A DNA stretch of 64,000 nt from Microbulbifer celer. GTDB lineage: Bacteria > Pseudomonadota > Gammaproteobacteria > Pseudomonadales > Cellvibrionaceae. The position numbers and the translations under genes were made by a program. Under the pieces are notes generated by a model, which saw only the letters and a program-made list of their open reading frames with translations, was not told the origin of the DNA and made no database searches. How positions within the stretch are numbered: the first letter of the stretch is position 1; each line of letters begins with the position of its first letter. This document shows positions 18,708-26,870 of the stretch, piece by piece. Location: assembly GCF_020991125.1 (NCBI RefSeq), contig NZ_CP087715.1, forward strand, positions 1,701,501 to 1,765,500, given 5' to 3'.

Positions 18708-18747
18708 TGACCCTATCGACTGTATCCGCGTAACCTGTGGCCCTATC
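18708..18747. promoter_or_regulatory. Direct repeats between mocR-type gene and ccoG
   Basis: TGACCCTATC (18708-18717) and TGGCCCTATC (18738-18747) are direct repeats 30 bases apart, about three helical turns. They lie in the 118-base divergent promoter region. MocR regulators commonly bind direct repeats near their own promoter, so this is a candidate operator. Confidence 0.4.
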
Positions 18748-18770
18748 AGATCTCTAGCGGAAAAGTCACC

Positions 18771-20135
18771 ATGGAAAAAATCCCAGTAGTACAGGATTTC
18801 ACGCCTCCGTTTAATCATGACAAAAAGCTTCACGTTCGGCTCACGAAAGGGCGCTTTCAGAATCTGCGGCGACTGATCAGTTGGCCCCTCATTGCGCTGT
18901 TTTTCGGGTTGGTGTGGGTGCAGTTTGACGGTCAACCCTGGCTGCTGTTCTCATTTGAGCAGCGCCGTATATTTCTGTTTGGCAACGCCCTCTCCTGGCG
19001 CGATCTCTCCCTGCTTGCCGGGCTCCTGATCGCCGGAGCTTCATTACTGTTCTTTCTCGCTGTCGCCTGGGGACGTGTTTGGTGTGGCTTTGCCTGCCCC
19101 CAAAGTATCTGGACTTGGCTGTTTATCCGGATTGAGGATGTGATCGAAGGTAACGCGGTCAAGAGGACAAAGCAGGATGGTCAGCCTCTCAGGGGGCTAC
19201 GGCTGCTGCGCAGGATCGCCAAACATCTCCTGTGGATTCTGTTTGCACTGGTGACGGCGACCACATTTACAGGTTACTTCATTCCCATTCGAGAAATTGT
19301 AGCGGACAGTTTGCAACTGGAATTATCAGTGGCTGTTGCCGGCTGGCTGGCGATTATGGCCGGCCTGACCTATGCCAATGCGGGCCTGGTTCGGGAGAAG
19401 ATCTGCCTGCACGCCTGTCCCTATTCGCGCTTCCAGGGGGTCATGTTCGACAATGATACACGGACAGTCAGCTACGATATCCAGCGCGGAGAGCCACGAG
19501 CAAACCGAAGGAAGGGAATCGCTAACAGTGGCGATTGTGTCGACTGCGCCCTGTGCGTTCAGGTCTGCCCAGTTGGCATCGACATTCGCGATGGTTTGCA
19601 AGCCGCCTGTATTGATTGCGGGGCATGCATCGATGCCTGTGACAGCGTGATGGAAAAAGTGGAGAGACCAAAAGGGTTAATTCGCTTCGCGTCTGAAACA
19701 GAGCTTCAGGGCACCAAGGCTCGCACTTTTCGCCCACGCCTGACTGGCTATGGCGCAGTCACGGCAATCGCCTTCATTGCCGTTATTTACGGTTTTACTG
19801 GAACCACAGATCTGCTGGTCGAGATCAGGCGTGACCGCAGTGCGACCTACAGGCAGGTGAATCAGGATACCGTCTGTAACGTTTACCAGCTCAAGGTCGA
19901 GGGGTTCAATGAAAAAATACGTTTCATCGATGTCTCAATCTCGGGCCTCGACCATTATAAGATGCGCGGCCCCCAAAAAATTGACTTGGCAATCGATAGC
20001 GCAACCTGGATACCTTATCGAGTATGCGCACCCAACCCGGATCTCGCCAAAACGGATTTGACCTTCAGTTTTCAAGGGGGATCGATCTCGACCGCAAAGA
20101 AAACCACATTCCTCGCCCCGGGTAACCACCCTTAA
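18771..20135 (+). CDS. ccoG: Cytochrome c oxidase accessory protein CcoG (RdxA/FixG family)
   Basis: 454 aa polytopic iron-sulfur protein that reduces copper for assembly of cbb3-type oxidase. There are membrane segments near residues 35-55, 82-105, 158-178 and 195-215. Then comes a ferredoxin-like part with CVDCALCVQVCPVGIDI and ACIDCGACIDACDSVM, two 4Fe-4S motifs, with further conserved cysteines in VWCGFACPQSIW and CLHACPYSRFQGVM. After a fifth membrane segment the C-terminal periplasmic Ig-like domain ends the protein. No ccoNOPQ or ccoS/ccoI genes are within reach, so it is detached from its usual partners in this window. Confidence 0.93.
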   Translation: MEKIPVVQDFTPPFNHDKKLHVRLTKGRFQNLRRLISWPLIALFFGLVWVQFDGQPWLLFSFEQRRIFLFGNALSWRDLSLLAGLLIAGASLLFFLAVAWGRVWCGFACPQSIWTWLFIRIEDVIEGNAVKRTKQDGQPLRGLRLLRRIAKHLLWILFALVTATTFTGYFIPIREIVADSLQLELSVAVAGWLAIMAGLTYANAGLVREKICLHACPYSRFQGVMFDNDTRTVSYDIQRGEPRANRRKGIANSGDCVDCALCVQVCPVGIDIRDGLQAACIDCGACIDACDSVMEKVERPKGLIRFASETELQGTKARTFRPRLTGYGAVTAIAFIAVIYGFTGTTDLLVEIRRDRSATYRQVNQDTVCNVYQLKVEGFNEKIRFIDVSISGLDHYKMRGPQKIDLAIDSATWIPYRVCAPNPDLAKTDLTFSFQGGSISTAKKTTFLAPGNHP

Positions 20136-20179
20136 GAGCGGTTAGACGAAGGCGTTGACCACGAAATACCTCTCCTCTA

Positions 20180-20689
20180 TTAGTCAGACACTGCATTCTC
20201 GCCGCGCACTTTCAGCTTGATCGCATCGTGCGCGGCTTCCTGCTCGTGCAGTAACTTGCGGCGCAACATGGCAGCCTCGAAGCGCTGTTTCTCCACCACC
20301 GTCTTTGGCTTCAGCGGCGGTACTGGCGAGGGCTTACCGTCGTCATCCAGAGCGACCATGGTGAAATAGCAGCTATTGGTGTGACGCACGACGCGGGTTC
20401 GAATGTCTTCGGTGATGACCTTGATCCCAACCTCCAGCGACGTGTTGCCGGTGTAGTTGACCGATGCCAGAAAGGTCACCAGTTCACCGACATTGATGGC
20501 CTGGCGAAATACCACCCGATCCACCGACAGCGTCACCACATAGCAGCCCGCATAGCGACTGGCGCAGGAATAGGCCACTTTGTCGAGATAAGACAGCAAA
20601 TCGCCGCCATGAATTTTGCCAGTAAAGTTCGCCATGTCCGGCGTCATCAGGATGCTCATACTGAGCTGGTGTTCGCGACAGTCTTCCAT
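20180..20689 (-). CDS. Acyl-CoA thioesterase (hotdog fold)
   Basis: 169 aa. The hotdog-domain thioesterase signature is present: MTPDMANFTGKIHGGDLLSYLDKVAY with the catalytic-type Asn/His-Gly-Gly region, followed by VVTLSVDRVVFRQAINVGELV and VNYTGNTSLEVGIKV. Members hydrolyse acyl-CoA to free acid and CoA (YciA/BFIT-like group). The start ATGGAAGACTG at 20689 has AAGGAAAG just upstream. It is cytosolic, in the same direction as the kfrA-like gene, and about 55 bases after it. The exact chain-length preference is unknown. Confidence 0.9.
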   Translation of the reverse strand: MEDCREHQLSMSILMTPDMANFTGKIHGGDLLSYLDKVAYSCASRYAGCYVVTLSVDRVVFRQAINVGELVTFLASVNYTGNTSLEVGIKVITEDIRTRVVRHTNSCYFTMVALDDDGKPSPVPPLKPKTVVEKQRFEAAMLRRKLLHEQEAAHDAIKLKVRGENAVSD

Positions 20690-20744
20690 ATGCTTTCCTT
20701 TTTAATTGCCTAAGGAGGTTCGATCTATGTTCTTGAGTTTCTGC

Positions 20745-21815
20745 CTAGTCGGCCTCAGCAGTGTTCAGCGAGCGCTCCAGTTGCGTAAATTGCCCCTGCA
20801 ATACCGCCTTTTCCTGCAGGATCAGCCGGTTTTCATCCTGTATGGACTCCAGCCTTTCTCGTGCAGCGTGCAGCTCCGCCTCCAGCTTACTCGCCGCCGC
20901 CTCGCGTAATTCGGCCTCGCGCATTGCGGATGCGTGGCTCATTTGCAGCGCAGAGACTTTGTCTTGCGCACTGGCGAGCTCAGTGGTTTTCTCTTCAAGC
21001 TGGCGCTGCAAGTCTGCTTGTCTGCCCTTTAGCGCCTTTATCTCTGATTTGTGGGCCGAATCCCGCTCTTGCCAGTGTTGTCGCTCGCCATCGAGCTCGC
21101 GGATACGTTGCCGTTCGAGCTCCAGTTGCGCTTCACTCTCTGTCAGTTTGCGATTGGTCAGAGCAAGTTGGTCACTCAGGTTGGCCATTTGGCTGCGCGC
21201 CTGCTCGGCGGCCAGTCGCGCCTGATCCCGCTCCTGCTGCCTGTCTTCGGCAGTCCGCTGCTGGTAGTGCTCGAAATGCTCGCGAACATCCCGGTTTTCG
21301 GCCTTAAGCTCGCTCACGGCAGCCTTGAGTTCAACGATGCGGGCACTCCCCTCCTCTCGCTGGTACTCGCTTTTCTCCAGCGCGGAGCGCACCTGATTCA
21401 GTTGTCGTTGTAATTCTTCTCCCTCCTCTGTGGATGCCTGCAACTTCTGCTCCACATTTTCAAGGGACTGGGTTCGCTCGGACAGCGTACTTTTTACCTG
21501 AGCAAGCTCGCGCTCCAGGTTGCCCACTGCCTCCTCGCACTCCTCGCGCGCCTGCTGAATTTCCTGCGCCGACTGCGCCTGTACGCTCTCATACAGCGAC
21601 TTGAGCGCATCCACCAATTCTCGGGGTAGTCCACCCGTGTCCACGTTGGCACCTTCGGCTTCTGCGCGCCAGCGTTTTAATAGCGGTGCAATCGTACTTT
21701 TACTCCCGGTACCCAGCTCCGTACGAACCCTGTCGACCGTGGGCTCTTCTCCACGCTCCTTAAGTGCTTCTGCCGCGTTAACGATATCAATATACCCAAC
21801 TCCGGTGCGCGCCAT
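20745..21815 (-). CDS. KfrA-like DNA-binding coiled-coil protein
   Basis: 356 aa. The N-terminal segment VGYIDIVNAAEALKERGEEPTVDRVRTELG followed by GSKSTIAPLLKRWRAEAEG matches the KfrA N-terminal DNA-binding domain (plasmid replication region DNA-binding). From about residue 75 to the end it is almost pure coiled coil, rich in Gln, Glu, Arg and Ala. KfrA proteins of broad-host-range plasmids bind their own operator and form long filament-like multimers that help partitioning; chromosomal copies are of unclear role. It has a good ribosome site (GGGAGACCTC before ATG) and is divergent from a tyrosine recombinase. Confidence 0.85.
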   Translation of the reverse strand: MARTGVGYIDIVNAAEALKERGEEPTVDRVRTELGTGSKSTIAPLLKRWRAEAEGANVDTGGLPRELVDALKSLYESVQAQSAQEIQQAREECEEAVGNLERELAQVKSTLSERTQSLENVEQKLQASTEEGEELQRQLNQVRSALEKSEYQREEGSARIVELKAAVSELKAENRDVREHFEHYQQRTAEDRQQERDQARLAAEQARSQMANLSDQLALTNRKLTESEAQLELERQRIRELDGERQHWQERDSAHKSEIKALKGRQADLQRQLEEKTTELASAQDKVSALQMSHASAMREAELREAAASKLEAELHAARERLESIQDENRLILQEKAVLQGQFTQLERSLNTAEAD

Positions 21816-22016
21816 GAGGTCTCCCTGAATGTATCCTGTTGATTATTTTGTACCGTATTACATGTTACGTATTATTACATAATATTTGTATCTTAAAGCA
21901 GCTGTTGATCTCTCATTTATAACCTTCGATAATCAAACTTATCGCAGGTTATACTTGATGCGCAGTCACTGATCATCTATCTCCCGGTACGAAATTCGAC
22001 ATTGCACAGACTGGCT
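21816..22016. promoter_or_regulatory. AT-rich divergent promoter region of kfrA-like and recombinase genes
   Basis: The region is strongly AT-rich between 21840 and 21900. CGTATTA occurs twice as a direct repeat, and TATTAT-TAC-ATAATA is an inverted repeat in the same stretch. KfrA proteins autoregulate through repeats at their promoter, so this is a candidate KfrA operator. No exact core can be fixed by eye. Confidence 0.4.
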
Positions 22017-23027
22017 ATGGACAAAAATAACGTCACACAAAATCCAACACAGCAAACCCCGGTAAATCAGGTAGCTGCCACCACCAGCACCTCTCCCGTG
22101 CAGCGGGAAACGGAACTGCAGACATACCTGCAGGCCGCAACATCCGGTAACACGCGCAAGGCCTACCGTTCGGCGATTCGCCAGTTCGAAAAATGGGGAG
22201 GTCGGCTGCCTTGTGATAGCCGGGTTATCGTGCGCTACCTGCTCGACCAGGCAGAAAGAGTGAACCCGCGCACGCTGGCCCTGCATTTGACGGCAATCGG
22301 CCAGTGGCATCGATATCAGCAGATTGCCAACCCGGTCCTGGAGCCGGTGGTACAAAAAACAATGCAAGGGATTCGCCGCACCCACGGAACGGCAAAGAGA
22401 AAGGCCAAGGCTTTGCGTCTTGAGCACATCGCCAGCATGACAAGCTATTTGAGACAACAGCCGGAAAGCCTTCAGACGTTGCGCAACCTGGCGATACTGC
22501 TCATGGGTTATTTTGGCGCCTTCCGGCGCAGCGAGCTGGTGGCCATTCAGGTCTCTGACCTCACCTGGGATGAAGACGGCCTGCTGGTACGCCTCCCGCG
22601 CTCAAAAACTGACCAGGAAGGCTTTGGTCTCACTCGCGCCCTCCCCTACGGCGACCGCCGTGTTTGTCCTTGCACCGCCCTGAAAGCCTGGCTGGACGCT
22701 GCCGACATCACCGAAGGCCCGATATTTCGCGCGATAAACCGCTGGGGTCAGGTGCAACCCAACCCGCTATCGGCAGCGTCAGTCAATACACTGCTGAAGC
22801 AGCTTGGTAACGCTTGCAACTTTGATTTTGTGGCGGACCTCAGTAGCCACAGCTTTCGTCGCGGCCTGTCGACGTCTGCCGCACGAGAAAAGGTCGACTT
22901 TGAGCTGATCAAGAAACAAGGCGGCTGGAAGAGTGACGCCACGGTGTGGGAGTACATCGAAGAGGGACAACAACTGACTGAGAATGCCGCCAATGTACTG
23001 ATGGAGAAGATGGCGGGGCTTCTGTGA
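22017..23027 (+). CDS. Tyrosine recombinase / site-specific integrase, 336 aa
   Basis: The N-terminal core-binding domain (about 30-125, SGNTRKAYRSAIRQFEKWGG) and catalytic domain are present. Active-site residues are Arg170 (GAFRRSEL), Lys197 (PRSKTDQ), His278-x-x-Arg281 (SHSFRRGL), Trp304 in the third-histidine position (GGWKSD) and Tyr313 (VWEYIEEG). His/Trp at that position is normal in the family. The ATG at 22017 (MDKNNVTQ) is preferred over a TTG at 22002, although neither has a strong ribosome site. There are no phage or integron cassette genes around it. It shares little with the other recombinase in the window, so these are two separate lineages. Confidence 0.9.
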   Translation: MDKNNVTQNPTQQTPVNQVAATTSTSPVQRETELQTYLQAATSGNTRKAYRSAIRQFEKWGGRLPCDSRVIVRYLLDQAERVNPRTLALHLTAIGQWHRYQQIANPVLEPVVQKTMQGIRRTHGTAKRKAKALRLEHIASMTSYLRQQPESLQTLRNLAILLMGYFGAFRRSELVAIQVSDLTWDEDGLLVRLPRSKTDQEGFGLTRALPYGDRRVCPCTALKAWLDAADITEGPIFRAINRWGQVQPNPLSAASVNTLLKQLGNACNFDFVADLSSHSFRRGLSTSAAREKVDFELIKKQGGWKSDATVWEYIEEGQQLTENAANVLMEKMAGLL

Positions 23028-23207
23028 GCTTCTATTCGGGCATGTGGAAACCCTCAGGTTTTTCATGTCTGCGCCTGCGGTGTCTCAGTCGATTGGCGTA
23101 GACCAGGAAGTGGTCCATATAAGAGGTTCAATTAGACCTGCAATCGGTCTATCCTTCTCTGGCCTCGCATTTCTCTTCTCAGGCTATGAAAAGCTGGATC
23201 CCAATCA

Positions 23208-24059
23208 ATGCCCACTGAGTTGCTTCAAGAACTGTCACAACACAAGCTCGCTCAAAGCCTGCTGCTGGTAGCCAGCATCCTGCTGGTCCGCTATTTGCTG
23301 ACCACTTTGTTCCGCAAGTCAGGCTGGCAGCGGCAGGATATTCGCCGCCGGGTGCACGCAGTACACAACTTCAGCAACCTGTTGATGGTGGTGGGGTTGT
23401 TTGTCATCTGGGTTTCCGAGTTGCGGGACTTCGCGCTCTCCATCGCCGCATTTTCTGTGGCCATTGTGATTGCCTTGCGCGATGTCGTGGGCTGCCTGGT
23501 AGGCGGTATCTATCAGGCGAGCATGCGCTCCTTTACGGTGGGCGACTGGGTCAAAATTGGCGAAGAGTTTGGCGAGGTCATCGACAACAACTGGCTCAGC
23601 ACGACCCTGCTGGAAATCGACCCCCATGGACTTGGCAACGGCTATACCGGAACAACGCTGTACGTTCCCAATAGCGCGTTCTTCACCAAGCCGGTAAAAA
23701 ACCTGAACTTTATGCGCCGCTATATCGAGCACAGCTTTTCCATTGTGCGAGAAAACAAAGGTCAGAACCCGTTTGCGGCCAAATCCCATATCACTGAGCG
23801 CGTACTGGAACACTGCGACTCATTCAGGGATGTGGCAGAGCGGTACTGCAAATTGATTGAGAATCGCATGGGGGTTGAGCTGGCAGGTACCGAACCCAAA
23901 ATCGCCGTCACCACCAACGAGTTGGGGCACGATGTCCTCACCGTTACGTTGTTCTGTCCCAGGGAAGAGGCTACCGACATCGAGCAGAAAGTCACTGAGG
24001 ACTACTATCGCTTCTGGTATGGAAAGCCCGAGGATGCAGTGCGTACAGAGCAACTCTGA
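23208..24059 (+). CDS. Mechanosensitive ion channel, MscS family
   Basis: 283 aa with hydrophobic helices at about 12-32, 54-73 and 80-105, then the MscS beta domain. The pore-lining TM3 and the start of the beta domain are visible: IAAFSVAIVIALRDVVGCLVGG, then FTVGDWVKIGEEFGEVIDNN and LYVPNSAFFTKPVKNL. It is a small-type MscS with three helices and a short C-terminal part. The channel releases solutes on hypo-osmotic shock. Only ten bases separate it from modA, so it may share a transcript with modABC. The 180-base gap before it (23028-23207) holds an AGACC/GGTCT inverted repeat but no gene that I can see. Confidence 0.9.
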   Translation: MPTELLQELSQHKLAQSLLLVASILLVRYLLTTLFRKSGWQRQDIRRRVHAVHNFSNLLMVVGLFVIWVSELRDFALSIAAFSVAIVIALRDVVGCLVGGIYQASMRSFTVGDWVKIGEEFGEVIDNNWLSTTLLEIDPHGLGNGYTGTTLYVPNSAFFTKPVKNLNFMRRYIEHSFSIVRENKGQNPFAAKSHITERVLEHCDSFRDVAERYCKLIENRMGVELAGTEPKIAVTTNELGHDVLTVTLFCPREEATDIEQKVTEDYYRFWYGKPEDAVRTEQL

Positions 24060-24069
24060 GGAGCCGGAA

Positions 24070-24897
24070 ATGACTGTTAGCGTGGTTTTAGATACACCTG
24101 GAGTCAGTGCTGGAAGGAAGTATGCACGTCATTTCTTAGCGACGCTACTGACAATGAGCGGCTTTTCCATCGCGATATCTGTATCTGCCGAAGAGCTGAT
24201 GATTGCTGTCGCCTCCAACTTTACCGCGCCTATGCGTGAAATTGCGCAAAGTTTTGAAGATCAAAGTACGCACAAAGTGCACCTCGCTTTTGGCTCGTCG
24301 GGCAAACTCTATGCCCAGATCAACCACGGCGCCCCCTTCCAGGCTTTTTTTTCCGCAGACCAGGAAAAGCCCTTCCGTCTGGTTGAGGAAGGTCTTGCAG
24401 ATGCAAAAAGCCGGTTTACTTATGCCCAGGGTAAACTGGTACTCTGGTCGCGAAAACCGGGGTTCGTGGATAATCAGGGCAAGGTGTTGGCAGGGGACGA
24501 TTACAATAAACTCGCAATCGCCAACCCAAAACTTGCCCCCTACGGCGCAGCGGCGGTACAAGTGCTGGAAAGCCTGAATCTGGTGCAAACATCGCGCGCG
24601 CGCTGGGTCCAGGGCGAAAACATCGCGCAGACATACCAGTTTGTCGCCACAGGGAATGCGGACTTGGGCCTGGTGGCGCAGTCTCAGATTACCCGTGACG
24701 GTCAGACTTCAAGAGGGTCCGCCTGGTTGGTCCCGGAAGACCTTTACGCCCCGGTTCGACAGGACGCTGTTCAGCTGACAAACTCACCCGCAATGGATGC
24801 CTTCTGGCAGTATATGAAAGGCCCGGAAGCGCAGGCCATCATCCGGCGCTTTGGCTACGATGTCTCCACTCATCGAGCCACAATCGAGCCAGAATAA
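24070..24897 (+). CDS. modA: Molybdate ABC transporter, periplasmic binding protein
   Basis: 275 aa. The signal peptide covers roughly residues 1-40, ending near VSAEE. The mature protein starts LMIAVASNFTAPMREIAQSFE and continues with HLAFGSSGKLYAQI, GAPFQAFFSADQEKP and LAIANPKLAPYGAAAVQVLE, all typical ModA segments that bind the oxyanion. The ATG at 24070 is chosen because GAGGAG precedes it and the signal peptide follows directly; the open frame continues upstream inside mscS. It is first in modABC. No ModE gene or clear ModE box was found. Confidence 0.93.
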   Translation: MTVSVVLDTPGVSAGRKYARHFLATLLTMSGFSIAISVSAEELMIAVASNFTAPMREIAQSFEDQSTHKVHLAFGSSGKLYAQINHGAPFQAFFSADQEKPFRLVEEGLADAKSRFTYAQGKLVLWSRKPGFVDNQGKVLAGDDYNKLAIANPKLAPYGAAAVQVLESLNLVQTSRARWVQGENIAQTYQFVATGNADLGLVAQSQITRDGQTSRGSAWLVPEDLYAPVRQDAVQLTNSPAMDAFWQYMKGPEAQAIIRRFGYDVSTHRATIEPE

Positions 24898-24920
24898 CAA
24901 ATAGATAGAGACCGACAATT

Positions 24921-25610
24921 TTGAGTAGTGCCGACCTTGCCGCCATCTGGCTCACTCTGCGACTTGCCACAACGGTTACCCTGCTGCTTTTATTGTTGGG
25001 CACACCACTGGCTCTTTGGCTCGCCAGTACGCGCTCCAGACTCAAGGGACCCGTCAGTGCGCTGGTAGCGCTCCCCCTTGTCCTTCCTCCTACTGTACTC
25101 GGATTCTATTTGCTGCTTTTCATGGGACCTTCAGGACCAATGGGTAAACTGACTGAAGCATTGGGTCTTGGCACTCTGCCCTTTACTTTCTGGGGGTTGG
25201 TGGTTGCCTCGTTGCTTTACTCCCTGCCGTTTGTGGTCCAGCCAATTCAGAATGCTATTGAAGCCCAGGGTAAACGCCCAGCGGAGGTTGCTGCCACTTT
25301 AAGTGCAGGCCCATGGGATCGCTTCTGGCATGTGACCCTGCCACTGGCAAAGCCCGGCATTCTCACAGCATCAGTGCTGGGGTTTGCTCATACTGTGGGA
25401 GAGTTCGGGGTGGTTTTGATGATCGGCGGCAATATTCCCGGTGAAACACGGGTTGCCTCAGTACAAATCTACGACCATGTTGAAGCCCTGGAATATACCC
25501 AGGCCCACTGGTTATCGGCGACGATGATCCTGTTCTCTTTTGCCGTGTTATTGCTGCTGTATCGATTACAACAGCGCAAGTCTGCTACGGGGCTGCGCTA
25601 TGGGCTATGA
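24921..25610 (+). CDS. modB: Molybdate ABC transporter, permease
   Basis: 229 aa, all-helical membrane protein with about five membrane segments. The ABC-permease coupling motif EAA appears as RPAEVAATLSAGPWDRFWHVTLPLAKPGI (key residues EVAATL..G), and the segment LPLVLPPTVLGFYLLL is characteristic of ModB. The start is TTG at 24921, 23 bases after modA. The last 11 bases overlap modC, suggesting coupled translation. Confidence 0.93.
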   Translation: MSSADLAAIWLTLRLATTVTLLLLLLGTPLALWLASTRSRLKGPVSALVALPLVLPPTVLGFYLLLFMGPSGPMGKLTEALGLGTLPFTFWGLVVASLLYSLPFVVQPIQNAIEAQGKRPAEVAATLSAGPWDRFWHVTLPLAKPGILTASVLGFAHTVGEFGVVLMIGGNIPGETRVASVQIYDHVEALEYTQAHWLSATMILFSFAVLLLLYRLQQRKSATGLRYGL

Positions 25611-26760
25611 AAAAGCGACGGAAACGCGGAATCGCATCCACGGCCAGTTCCATTTGCCACTGCGCCGTGCTCACGCGCATACGAGCTCCAATGCGTTTTT
25701 TCTGGACGTCAACTTCTCCGTGCCGGGATCCGGGGTTACCGGTATCTTCGGGCCGTCTGGCTCGGGCAAAACTACATTGCTGCGCTGTATCGCAGGCTTG
25801 CAAAAGTGTCCGAATGGGCGACTGACCATCAATGGCGATACCTGGCAAGACGGCCACCGTAGCCTGCCCACGCATCGCCGTCCACTGGGGTTTGTATTCC
25901 AGCAACCGAGCCTGTTTCCCCACCTGACTGCGCGCGGAAATCTGGAGTTCGCGCGTAAACGCGCCACTGAACCGGTCAGCGACCAGGAGTACCAGCAGAT
26001 CATCGACCTGATGGGTATCGGCGATTTGCTCGAACAGTCGCCAGCGGCACTTTCCGGTGGTGAGCAGCAACGGGTAGCCATCACCCGTGCATTGCTGATC
26101 AAACCGCGACTGCTGCTTATGGATGAACCATTAGCATCGCTGGATCTACCGCGCAAACGTGAAATTCTCCCATACCTGGAGAGGCTCCACCAAAGCCTGA
26201 AGGTTCCTATCCTTTACGTCAGCCATTCCATCGATGAAATTGCACGCTTGGCCGACCACCTGCTGCTGCTGGAAGACGGAAAGCTGGTGAATGAGGGCCC
26301 TACACACGAGCTACTGTCCCGCGAGGACTTTCCCGTTCAGATGGGAGATGATCTGGGCGTACTGCTTCAAGCCAGCATCTGTGATCGGGACGAACATTGG
26401 CAATTGATCCAGGCACACTTTGACGGTGGAAAACTGTGGTTGAGAGATACCGGAGAGGCGCTCGGCGTTCCAATTCGACTGCGCGTACTCGCCCGGGATC
26501 TCAGCCTGACACTGCAGGAAGATACTGCCTCCAGCATCCTTAACCGGCTACCGGTGCGCATTCAGGAAATCACCGCCGACCGTGACCCGGCAATGTTACT
26601 GGTGCGATTGAAGCCACTCCCACGTGACAGTGACACCGATTCCCCGGACTGCAGCACCCGTCTGATCGCCCGAATCACCCGCCGCTCTTGCCATCAGCTG
26701 AACCTCAAGGCGGGTAGCGAGGTCTGGGCACAGATCAAGTCTGTGGCCATCGTCCGTTAA
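25600..26760 (+). CDS. modC: Molybdate ABC transporter, ATP-binding protein
   Basis: 386 aa. The N-terminal ATPase domain has the Walker A GPSGSGKTTLLR, Q-loop FVFQQPSLFP, signature LSGGEQQRVAITRAL, Walker B LLLMDEPLASLD and switch His in YVSHSIDEI. The C-terminal part (about 295-386) is a TOBE/molybdate-binding domain (LGVPIRLRVLARDLSL). It powers ModB for molybdate import. The ATG at 25600 (MGYEKATE) inside modB is preferred; the frame opens further upstream without a good start. It closes the operon, with a minus-strand terminator beyond it. Confidence 0.93.
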   Translation: MGYEKATETRNRIHGQFHLPLRRAHAHTSSNAFFLDVNFSVPGSGVTGIFGPSGSGKTTLLRCIAGLQKCPNGRLTINGDTWQDGHRSLPTHRRPLGFVFQQPSLFPHLTARGNLEFARKRATEPVSDQEYQQIIDLMGIGDLLEQSPAALSGGEQQRVAITRALLIKPRLLLMDEPLASLDLPRKREILPYLERLHQSLKVPILYVSHSIDEIARLADHLLLLEDGKLVNEGPTHELLSREDFPVQMGDDLGVLLQASICDRDEHWQLIQAHFDGGKLWLRDTGEALGVPIRLRVLARDLSLTLQEDTASSILNRLPVRIQEITADRDPAMLLVRLKPLPRDSDTDSPDCSTRLIARITRRSCHQLNLKAGSEVWAQIKSVAIVR

Positions 26761-26811
26761 CTCGCCACTTGTCCAACTCCCCAGTTCAGCCTCTCGACAA
26801 ATAACAGGCAT

Positions 26812-26845
26812 AAAAAAGGCCGGGCTGCTTTCGCGAGACCCGGCC
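26812..26845 (-). terminator. Rho-independent terminator of the RND pump operon
   Basis: GGCCGGG (26818-26824) and CCCGGCC (26839-26845) form the stem. The A-run at 26812-26817 gives a T-run on the minus strand, just past the permease stop codon. Confidence 0.8.
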
Positions 26846-26870
26846 AAGGTTTACAAGATCATCTGACTGA

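Noticed and set aside
20745..21815. Interpretation of the coiled-coil gene as an SMC/RecN-like ATPase
   Set aside because: There is no Walker A or B motif; the N-terminus matches the KfrA DNA-binding domain instead.
23028..23207. ModE box or molybdenum-cofactor riboswitch before mscS-modABC
   Set aside because: No match to the ModE half-sites could be seen, and no Moco-riboswitch-like conserved helices were evident.
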